From: Pedobacter nanyangensis
Lineage (GTDB): Bacteria > Bacteroidota > Bacteroidia > Sphingobacteriales > Sphingobacteriaceae
Direction of reading: 5' to 3'
Assembly (NCBI RefSeq): GCF_003313505.1
Contig: NZ_QMHO01000016.1
Coordinates: forward strand, 1 to 64,000
DNA: 64,000 nucleotides
Part shown: positions 1 through 6,784 of the stretch, in pieces
Position numbering within the stretch: the stretch's first letter is position 1
Layout: every line of letters starts with the position of its first letter
Notes under the pieces: model-generated
The model's input: the letters and a program-made list of their open reading frames with translations, nothing else
Told to the model about the DNA's origin: nothing
Database searches by the model: none
Made by a program: the position numbers and the translations under genes

Positions 1-353
1 TGTGTATTTCGGAAATACTATCCATCCCTGTACGTTCCAAACTGTTCAGTAGGCACTATGGATTTGTAGTCTGATGCTTACCGCACAGATCCTCTCAGAG
101 AATACCAGATTCTTGTTGCCCCTCTATAGCCACCTTCATCAGTAATCCTGAAAGAAGGCTCCTTTTGCTTCGCAAAAGCCATTACGAGCTACCAAAAGTA
201 CCCAATTGATATCGGTCTTAAAATAGATAAGCTGTCCAAGTTTGATTTCCTTTTAAAGCGGTATTTACTCAACCAAGAATCGATTTCGCTCATTAAACAA
301 CACCTTGTTCCAGAACACATTTGGATAGTCTTAAATCTGCTTAAAATCAGCCG

Positions 354-427
354 ATTGAACACTTTTCGGCGAAAATCAGTGCCAGTTTGCGACGTTAGAT
401 GTGGCCAGTTTTGGAATAATCTACACC
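354..427. mobile_element. Degenerate IS21-like end remnant, copy 1
   Basis: This segment carries an element of the form CACTTTT..GCGAAAATCAG, followed by GGCCAGTTTTGGAATAATC and CTACACC. A diverged version in the same order lies at 881-977. Clusters of short GGTCACTTTT/GCGAAAT-type repeats are typical of the terminal multiple repeats of IS21-family elements in Bacteroidota. The family assignment is from memory of such ends, and no transposase gene remains nearby. Confidence 0.3.
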
Positions 428-604
428 TTTCCTGACATTTTTCTTTGTCTTCAACGACTTAGCTATATTCGTAATTTGAGGCCCGCTGACGTGAGATTTT
501 ACTTGAATCTTTGAGCCAATTATCGGCTCAATTAATTCCAAAAACATGAGGAGGTGTTCAAAGTAACTCCCCTTCTCGCTAATTTTATTAGTATCAAAAC
601 GTTT

Positions 605-637
605 AAAAGGCTGTAAATTTAAGATTTACGGCCTTTT
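605..637 (+). terminator. Terminator-like hairpin
   Basis: AAAAGGCTGTAAAT and ATTTACGGCCTTTT pair with one G-T wobble around a 5-nt loop, and the right arm runs into a T-rich tract. This looks like a rho-independent terminator, but no gene that would use it is visible upstream in the window. Confidence 0.45.
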
Positions 638-880
638 TTGCTTTATGGGCACGATAAAAAGTTCACAAATTCTCCTAAAATCAGTGAGTCACCCCCTACC
701 AAAAGCTGACTCACTGAAAAGGGGTTAAATAACTTATTTACAGAAAGTCCAATATTTGGACATTTTGATTAATCTTTCGATTTTAGACAAGTTTAAGAAA
801 CCCTAAAGCATGTAAAACATGGTGACTACGCATCAACCCAGAACAACAAATCCAATGCTTAAAACCCTTTAAAATTAGCC

Positions 881-977
881 AAATGGTCACTTTTAAGCGA
901 AATCAGGTGGCTACTTTAGAGCGTAATATGTAGCCACGCTGGAGAAAAAAGGCAACCACTTTTGGAATATCCTCCAC
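881..977. mobile_element. Degenerate IS21-like end remnant, copy 2
   Basis: The segment reads TGGTCACTTTTAAGCGAAAT, then GGTGGCTACTTTAGAGCG, and later CCACTTTTGGAATATCCTCCACC. It matches 354-427 in order and orientation, with substitutions and a longer middle part. Repeated GGTCA/GGCTAC-CTTT..GCG units recall IS21-family terminal repeats. It is a relic or solo end at best. Confidence 0.35.
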
Positions 978-1525
978 CAAAAACTAAAGGATAGATCCGT
1001 CTATCCCAATGTTAACATAGGTAGCTGATAATTTATTTCGAATTTAGATTTAGGATAAAAACTTATGAAGCAACTCCATAAATAAAGGTGAGTTTCTCAA
1101 CGTCCAACGGTCAATCAAACGCTAAGGAGAGCCTTAAAGAAGGACGGAGGAAATAGGGTTTCCTATTTCCCCGACCAAACCAAGCAAACAACCTATGTTT
1201 GATATTGATGTCCGATCGCCTTAAACAGTTCCGCTGTTCAGGCGGTTATGCCGCCTCCCGCGTACATAGCTTTCTTTAATTATCAATTGTAAATGAGAGC
1301 GTCATTTAAACAAATAATCTTGAGTTCGTCCATTCATTGCCTGATTTGAATATGCAATTATGATTGTATGGTATCCATAATTTTACACGAAACCCTTTAA
1401 ATATTATACGATCCCTTTGAAATCTGCAACATTTTACCTTTATTTCATCCTTATTCTAAAATATATTCAGGTAATAATTAGGGCTATAGGGGTTGTGATA
1501 TTTTTTATAGCTTAGGGAACACCTA

Positions 1526-2263
1526 ATGAAAGCGTGCAAGATTATGGAGATTTGGAGTATAATCATAGATGATGAGCCACATGCTGTTTCGGAACTAGCG
1601 GATATCTTGGCCCGCGTACCGGGGATCTCTGTTAGCGGAGAATTTGGAAATGTTTCGGATGCACTTGCCTTCCTAAAGGAAATCGGACACATCGATGTGA
1701 TTTTCTGCGATATCCAGATGCCAAGGCTTAACGGCATTGCAGCAGCTGAGTTACTTAAGACGTATTGCGATCACCTGATCTACGTGACGGCCTATCGCGA
1801 ACACGCACTAGATGCCTTTAACGTACATGCCGCTGGCTACCTGCTCAAACCAGTTAGTACCGAAGCAGTTATCAAGATCATCACGAACGTAGTACAAAAG
1901 CAAAAAAGGCATATTGGGCAGCGCTCTGACGAAAGTGTGTTCATCAAGGGTGGCAACAAAAACCTGTTCACCAAAATAAATCTGAAGGAGGTTTATGCCA
2001 TTGAGGCCATGGCCAACTACGTCACGATCCGTAGTATAGATAGGGAACTGGTGACCTACATGAGCCTTAAATCGGTTGCCGAGCAACTGCGCAAATACGA
2101 AAATTTTTACCGGATCAGCAAATCAGTATTAGTGAACATGGATCAAGTGAAAACGGTAGACGGCTATGTGATCCGGATGCGGAATGAACAAATTTATTCG
2201 GTAGGGGAAACACATAGAGCTGCGTTTTTGGACTTTGTCCGCAAACGCAGCCTGAGATCTTAG
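1526..2263 (+). CDS. LytTR-family response regulator
   Basis: This is a two-component response regulator of the AlgR/LytR class. The N-terminal receiver domain (about residues 8-125) has the acidic pair in IIDDEPHA, the phospho-acceptor Asp62 in FCDIQMPRLNG, the Thr of YVTAYREHALDAF and the Lys of LLKPVS. A LytTR DNA-binding domain fills about residues 145-240. The start at 1526 has AGGGA 7 bases upstream. The Met at 1544 is an alternative that also fits the family. It ends 4 bases into the convergent RiPP precursor candidate and lies just before the histidine kinase at 2522, its probable partner. Such Bacteroidota pairs often control neighbouring genes, so control of the precursor and LanB is likely but not shown. 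Confidence 0.93.
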   Translation: MKACKIMEIWSIIIDDEPHAVSELADILARVPGISVSGEFGNVSDALAFLKEIGHIDVIFCDIQMPRLNGIAAAELLKTYCDHLIYVTAYREHALDAFNVHAAGYLLKPVSTEAVIKIITNVVQKQKRHIGQRSDESVFIKGGNKNLFTKINLKEVYAIEAMANYVTIRSIDRELVTYMSLKSVAEQLRKYENFYRISKSVLVNMDQVKTVDGYVIRMRNEQIYSVGETHRAAFLDFVRKRSLRS

Positions 2264-2442
2264 TGACCTAACTTTCTTCCGCCGACCAAGCTGGTTAACA
2301 TATCGGTAATCGTCGTTATCGCAGTAGTCGTCACCGAAGTTGAAGAAGAAGTTGTAGGATCCGTGCTGAAACTGTCGTTGGTAATTGTTTTCCTAAATGC
2401 GAACCTAGTTCTCATTTTGATTTTTTTGTGAGTTAAATTCAT
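2260..2442 (-). CDS. Candidate RiPP (lanthipeptide-type) precursor, Ser/Thr-rich and Cys-free
   Basis: This 60-residue ORF lies antisense between the response regulator and kinase genes. The N-terminal part is basic (KKIKMRTRFAFRKTITND), resembling Bacteroidota class I lanthipeptide leaders of the K-L-S-L-K-K-x-T-I type. The C-terminal part is extremely rich in hydroxyl residues: 15 of residues 30-51 are Ser or Thr, in runs such as TTSSSTSVTTT and AITTITD. It ends LVGGRKLGH. There is no Cys, so lanthionine rings could not form within the peptide, although dehydration by the LanB at 3916 remains possible. The opposite strand is an open Val/Ile-rich frame without an ATG, which favours this strand. 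No clear ribosome site is seen, as is usual in this phylum. Met10 is an alternative start. It could still be a chance ORF. Confidence 0.5.
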   Translation of the reverse strand: MNLTHKKIKMRTRFAFRKTITNDSFSTDPTTSSSTSVTTTAITTITDMLTSLVGGRKLGH

Positions 2443-2521
2443 GGCGTTGAGTTTTTACGCCAAGAATATTTTGAATAGTGAGTGTAAACATTTTTATTAT
2501 AGCAACCCTTTTAGATATTAT
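2443..2521. promoter_or_regulatory. Divergent intergenic region between precursor and kinase
   Basis: These 79 bases separate the start codons of the minus-strand precursor and the plus-strand kinase (if the kinase starts at 2522), so any divergent promoters must lie here. The DNA is AT-rich. It begins with a small inverted repeat (TGGCGT 2442-2447 and ACGCCA 2457-2462) overlapping the precursor start. No clean TAnnTTTG element was found in either direction. Confidence 0.35.
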
Positions 2522-3571
2522 ATGAACCCTCAAAATCGTTCTGATGGAACTTTAAAAGTACATTTAGTTTGCTGGGCGATCTTCATTGCCTACGAAATAT
2601 TGGTGGCGGGAATGATTAGTGGGCAATATGCCCATCCTGTTTACTACGTGGCGTTTTATGCCCTGAATATTGTTCTTTTCTATGTTCATGCGCATTTTTT
2701 GATGCCAAGCGCCTTCGACCAAGGGAAAAAGACCATTTGGCGCCTGCCATTTTTATTGGCTGTGGAACTATCCCTGTATCTTGCCATAACAATTGCCCTC
2801 AGCTATGCGCTGGAGCTGCTGAATTTGCGCAATACACCACTGCAGCTTAACAGCAGATTTTTCCTCACCACAGTTTGGCGTAGTGCGCTGTTTATGATGT
2901 TCTCTTCAGGTTATTATTTCCTTCGTACCTACCTTAGGCGTGCTAAGGACGAGATGGCAAGGGCTGTGGCCATGGCAGAACTGAATAGCAAGCTCATACG
3001 TGCAGAACGAGATTTCCTGAAAGCCCAGATCAACCCACATTTACTTTTCAATACACTCAACTTTGTACGTTATGCCAGCAAGCGCAAACCAGAACAGGTG
3101 GACGAAGCGATTGTACGTTTATCGGAGCTAATGCATTTCGCAATGGAAAAAACCGCCGACGGGCTAATCCCCGTTCAACAGGAATTGGCTCAAATTGATA
3201 ATATCATCCAACTGAACCAAATGCGTTTCGACGGTAAGCTAAATTTGATCTGCAACGTTGAGCTCGAGGACAAGGCCCTGCAATTGATACCCACCGTACT
3301 TTTAACTTTGGTAGAAAACATATTCAAGCATGGCGATCTTCTGGATCCTGCGGCACCCGCTGAAATCACCTTCCATGGAAACAGCGGGGAAATGCTTTTT
3401 TGTACACGAAACCGGAGCGAAAACAGTATGGATACCTACCCCAGCACCAAGCTCGGAATTGCCAACATCAAGACCAGACTAAACGACTACTATGGCTCTA
3501 ATGCCATACTCGAACATGGCAACAATGATGGTTGGTTTTGGACAAAACTTACCGTAAAGTTCAGGCCCTAA
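2522..3571 (+). CDS. LytS/YehU-type sensor histidine kinase
   Basis: This is a membrane sensor kinase of the His_kinase (LytS/YehU) family. Four hydrophobic segments lie near residues 12-32, 41-60, 73-96 and 113-133. A coiled linker leads to the phospho-acceptor box QINPHLLFNTLNF (His173). A GHKL ATPase part follows, with LTLVENIFKHG as N-box and KLGIANIKTRL as G-box. The open frame extends upstream to 2441, but the start at 2522 (MNPQNRSDG) is preferred because it leaves room for divergent promoters and the added residues are not hydrophobic or conserved-looking. It probably phosphorylates the LytTR regulator encoded at 1526. There is no extracellular sensor domain, so the signal is likely sensed in or at the membrane. 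Confidence 0.9.
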   Translation: MNPQNRSDGTLKVHLVCWAIFIAYEILVAGMISGQYAHPVYYVAFYALNIVLFYVHAHFLMPSAFDQGKKTIWRLPFLLAVELSLYLAITIALSYALELLNLRNTPLQLNSRFFLTTVWRSALFMMFSSGYYFLRTYLRRAKDEMARAVAMAELNSKLIRAERDFLKAQINPHLLFNTLNFVRYASKRKPEQVDEAIVRLSELMHFAMEKTADGLIPVQQELAQIDNIIQLNQMRFDGKLNLICNVELEDKALQLIPTVLLTLVENIFKHGDLLDPAAPAEITFHGNSGEMLFCTRNRSENSMDTYPSTKLGIANIKTRLNDYYGSNAILEHGNNDGWFWTKLTVKFRP

Positions 3572-3915
3572 GCAAAATTTCTTTTAAAGCAACACATCGC
3601 TCGTATCCTCTTAACACAAGGATATTCGTTGAAAGTGGAACCAATTGAATAGAATAAGGCCCATCATGTCATCAGCCTCTTCACAAGTCTTTTCCTCTCC
3701 CATTTTGATACGCTGACCGATGCAACAGCTACAATTGCCCGCAAAAACAGATCGTATTTTGTGCCGCTGTAACTTTTAAGACCCCTAAAAATGAGGGCTC
3801 ATTTTTCATTCAATGGCAACTTGCGGCTGGAAACGGAACAACCAAAGGATATTTGAGATATTTAAACATGACCATCATGGGAAACGTTTTAATCATGAAT
3901 TAAACCCGCTAATCA
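3572..3915. other. Intergenic region upstream of lanB
   Basis: This is a 344-base gap between kinase and dehydratase. Only very short frames are present: 15 codons from an ATG at 3666, 19 codons from 3720, and 30 codons on the minus strand around 3610-3702. None looks like a precursor. A perfect 8-bp inverted repeat, AAAAATGA (3787-3794) and TCATTTTT (3799-3806), may be an attenuator or weak terminator. The length suggests lanB has its own promoter. Confidence 0.4.
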
Positions 3916-6645
3916 ATGAAACCAATCCAAAAAACTAAACTTAGCCTTGCCCCCAAGGCCATTTGCAGAAGCCCGTTGTTTGGCGTTGATACCAGTTTCG
4001 AGCAGGCTTGGCCAACCTTAAAAAGATTGATCAGGGAAACTTCTGCTGATTTCTATCCTCACATTGAACACCTTACCGCCCAAGAATTGCTCAAACAGCC
4101 TGAAAAGATAAGGTTCACGATCTGGAAATATTTCAACCGCAGCCGATACCGTGCCACCCCCTTTGGAGAATTTGCGGCACTATCTGTGCTACCTTTACAT
4201 ACCTCAGGCAAAACTATCGTGATTTCCCAGGAAATGGATATCCTTTCCAGAGTAGATTGGAAAGAAGTACAGCCGCTCAACTATCAAAAGGAATCTCTGG
4301 AAGGGGCCGTTTTCAGGTCCAATCCACTAGGCTATGCCTATGGGGAAGAATACCATTACCTGTACCGTAGCGAAAAGGAGTTCAGGCTAAATGCCGTGCC
4401 ACAGCGTCAGGATATCAGTTTGATCTTGGACTTTTGTAAAGAGCGACGTGCATTTCACGACATTGCCGAGGTAATGTTCAAAGAACTGGGGATGAAAAAG
4501 AAAAGTCTTTTGGCTTTGATCAGGCAGCTCTTGGAGCTACAGCTGATGGAGTGCGACTTACAGGCAAATGTTACCGGCGAAGATTATTTCCAACGCAGGA
4601 AACTTGACAAGGTGCGGGAGAAATTGCTTTATAAAATCGCTAGCCGAACCACGGTATCTGGTGGCCTAAGCAACGGTACGGCAATGGAAGTGGAAGACTA
4701 CGCCAATTTCATCAGCAGGTGCTTACCCATTTACCAGAACCCCCAATTGGAACAGTTCAGGAAAACCTTTTTGCAACTTTGGGAACAGGGTAGTGTGGCA
4801 TTAAGTTTGGCCCTGGATCCAATTTTGGGTATAGGTTACGGCAATGCTACCGAATTGCCACAGGATGGTTTGGTGGGCGAACTACAGCGGCGCCCCCCGT
4901 CCCGTACCGGCCAAATGATCACCTTCGATAGATTTGAGCAGTTTATCCTTTCCAGCATGATCAGCGGAGGAAATATTCAGCTCACTGATTTTGAACCAGA
5001 ACAAACAGTTGCGATGTTGCCCAACACCAGCAGCATCCTCTTCCATCTCTACGAAGATCATCCCGTGGTTCAGCATGCGGGCGGCGCTACGGCGACAGCT
5101 CTGTTGGGGCGGTTTACCCCAATTGATCAGATTGGTGAAATTGCCCGACAGCTCAGCGGTATTGAACAGCGGGCAAATCCGCAAGCTATATTTTTCGATC
5201 TCGCCTATCAGTTCGAGGGCAGGACGGACAATGTCAATCGGAGGGAGCGGCTTTATGCCACTGAGTTGCCTATTGGCAGCTGGTCCACCTTGGATGCACC
5301 ACTGCGTTTGGAGGACATCACGCTCAGTGTTATGGAAGGAAAACTGGTTTTACACCATGTGACTGGCCCCAGGCTCATACCACGCCTGGCCTCAGCTTAC
5401 AATCACGGCCGCTCAGACCTGGATCTTTTCCGTTTTCTTTGTGATCTCCAGTACGAAGGCATCCAACCCAGATTGACTTTAGATCTTCAGACAATGTTCC
5501 CTAACTTGGACCATTATCCCAGGGTATATTACAAAAAAGTTATTGCCTGCCTTGCCAAGTGGAAATTACCTAAACATACTAATTTTGAACAACTTATAAA
5601 ATGGTTTGCCGAGCGACCTCAGATACAGCTATGTAGCGTTGGGCAGGGAGACCAAACCTTGGTTATCAATCCCAAGGTGAGCCAAGACCTAAACTATCTG
5701 CAGTTGTACCAAAAGCAATATGAAGGCGATCTGTATTTGACCGAATTTTTGATTGATCAAGCAGCTGCCGTAACCAATGAACACGGCATGCGGTTCCATG
5801 CGCAGTTCCTCTCAGCGCTCACGCATACGGAGGAAATCTATCCTGGGCTTTTGCGCAATACTTGCAAAAGGTTAACCAGAGATCTGCGCCTGCCCGGCAG
5901 CGAGTGGTTTTACGTTGAGTTGTACATGCGGCCTGAGGTGATGGATGAATTTTTAAGGAACGAGATCAACACACTGATCATCCAACAAAAGGCACTGATC
6001 ACCCAATGGTTTTTCATCCGCTATAACCAGCCCGAGCCCCATATCAGGCTACGGCTAAAAATGGTTGATCCAAAACAAATACCAACTATTTTAACGGCTA
6101 TAAAGCAGCTGATGGACATTAGTACGCAATATAGTCATCTCAAACGAATGGAAATCAAGGGCTATGAACGGGAGATTATGCGTTATGGAAAAAACCAGCT
6201 AGACCAAGTGGAACATTTCTTCTACCTGGATAGTATTTGGGCGCTGACGCAACTGCATCTCTCGACTAAGGATCGCTATGCCCAGATCATCACTTTTGCC
6301 GAAAAACTTGCCGACCTGGTGTTTGATGACCCGGCTCAAAACGTTTCGTTTTTCCGTAGCCTAGCGGAAAGTTTTGCTATAGAAATGAGCTTTGGGCAGC
6401 CAGATTTCAAGAAAATCAACCGAGCGTACCAAATTCAGCACGTTTCCGAAAAGACGAATATGCGACTGGTTAAGCGCTTTCGAAACTTGTTAGCTGAATA
6501 CGGAATAGAAAGAAGGGCAACCTTATTGGCAGATCTCATCCACATGCATATCAACCGTAGGTTTAGCGGTGCACCAAGGATGCACGAGGCTGTCATCTAT
6601 CAATTCCTTCACAAAAGAAGCCTCCAAAAGAAGCACAGCAAATAA
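3916..6645 (+). CDS. Class I lanthipeptide dehydratase (LanB), full length
   Basis: This 909-residue protein has the full class I LanB layout. The N-terminal glutamylation part carries the hallmark KYFNRSRYRATPFGEFAALS (about residues 73-92; family pattern R-x-TPFG-x-F). The C-terminal elimination (SpaB_C, thiopeptide-type) domain starts near residue 660 with EWFYVELYMRPEVMDEF and includes WFFIRYNQPEPHIRLRLK. Enzymes of this class use glutamyl-tRNA to activate Ser/Thr of a precursor and then eliminate glutamate to give dehydroalanine/dehydrobutyrine. The two halves are fused here, unlike in pathways with split LanB proteins. No LanC cyclase, transporter or leader protease is in the window. 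The likely substrate is the Ser/Thr-rich peptide at 2260-2442 (inference). Confidence 0.9.
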   Translation: MKPIQKTKLSLAPKAICRSPLFGVDTSFEQAWPTLKRLIRETSADFYPHIEHLTAQELLKQPEKIRFTIWKYFNRSRYRATPFGEFAALSVLPLHTSGKTIVISQEMDILSRVDWKEVQPLNYQKESLEGAVFRSNPLGYAYGEEYHYLYRSEKEFRLNAVPQRQDISLILDFCKERRAFHDIAEVMFKELGMKKKSLLALIRQLLELQLMECDLQANVTGEDYFQRRKLDKVREKLLYKIASRTTVSGGLSNGTAMEVEDYANFISRCLPIYQNPQLEQFRKTFLQLWEQGSVALSLALDPILGIGYGNATELPQDGLVGELQRRPPSRTGQMITFDRFEQFILSSMISGGNIQLTDFEPEQTVAMLPNTSSILFHLYEDHPVVQHAGGATATALLGRFTPIDQIGEIARQLSGIEQRANPQAIFFDLAYQFEGRTDNVNRRERLYATELPIGSWSTLDAPLRLEDITLSVMEGKLVLHHVTGPRLIPRLASAYNHGRSDLDLFRFLCDLQYEGIQPRLTLDLQTMFPNLDHYPRVYYKKVIACLAKWKLPKHTNFEQLIKWFAERPQIQLCSVGQGDQTLVINPKVSQDLNYLQLYQKQYEGDLYLTEFLIDQAAAVTNEHGMRFHAQFLSALTHTEEIYPGLLRNTCKRLTRDLRLPGSEWFYVELYMRPEVMDEFLRNEINTLIIQQKALITQWFFIRYNQPEPHIRLRLKMVDPKQIPTILTAIKQLMDISTQYSHLKRMEIKGYEREIMRYGKNQLDQVEHFFYLDSIWALTQLHLSTKDRYAQIITFAEKLADLVFDDPAQNVSFFRSLAESFAIEMSFGQPDFKKINRAYQIQHVSEKTNMRLVKRFRNLLAEYGIERRATLLADLIHMHINRRFSGAPRMHEAVIYQFLHKRSLQKKHSK

Positions 6646-6742
6646 ATGCAGCCAGCAATTTTTGCGATTTAAATCGTCAGGAAGAAAATCGACTACAGCA
6701 TGCGATTTTCCTTTTCTATTTGTCGATATCATTTAATAGCAA

Positions 6743-6770
6743 GAAGCAGCCACAAAGATCTGGCTGCTTC
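6743..6770. terminator. Hairpin between convergent lanB and T9SS cargo gene
   Basis: GAAGCAGCCA (6743-6752) and TGGCTGCTTC (6761-6770) form a perfect 10-bp stem with an 8-nt loop. It sits between two genes that end facing each other (stops at 6645 and 6785), so it may end transcription in both directions. It lacks a strong T tract. Confidence 0.5.
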
Positions 6771-6784
6771 CTACCGATAACACA

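Larger units (their letters stand above)
1..1525. other. Gene-poor region with degenerate repeats and hairpins
   Basis: No convincing protein gene was found here. A plus-strand frame stays open from 130 to 438 but has no start codon, and a 34-codon ATG frame runs on the minus strand from 182 to 79. Neither is recognised. The stretch contains hairpins at 605-637, 681-717 (10-bp arms TCAGTGAGTC/GACTCACTGA) and 1149-1170 (9-bp arms GGAAATAGG/CCTATTTCC), plus the paired IS-end-like repeats listed separately. The overall look is that of a decayed mobile-element landing zone upstream of the RiPP locus. That reading is an inference. Confidence 0.5.

Noticed and set aside
691..715. Third ECF-type promoter (GTCACCC in the left region)
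   Set aside because: There is no CGTC at the right distance, and the bases belong to the hairpin at 681-717.
2264..2439. Val/Ile-rich plus-strand frame opposite the RiPP precursor
   Set aside because: It has no ATG, GTG or TTG start in frame. Its composition mirrors the Thr-rich minus strand.
3666..3713. Short frame between kinase and lanB as an alternative precursor
   Set aside because: Only 15 codons with no leader-like part. The 19-codon frame at 3720 is likewise too short to support.
4991..5362. 123-codon plus-strand frame inside lanB
   Set aside because: Overlaps the dehydratase gene in another frame and has no features of its own.
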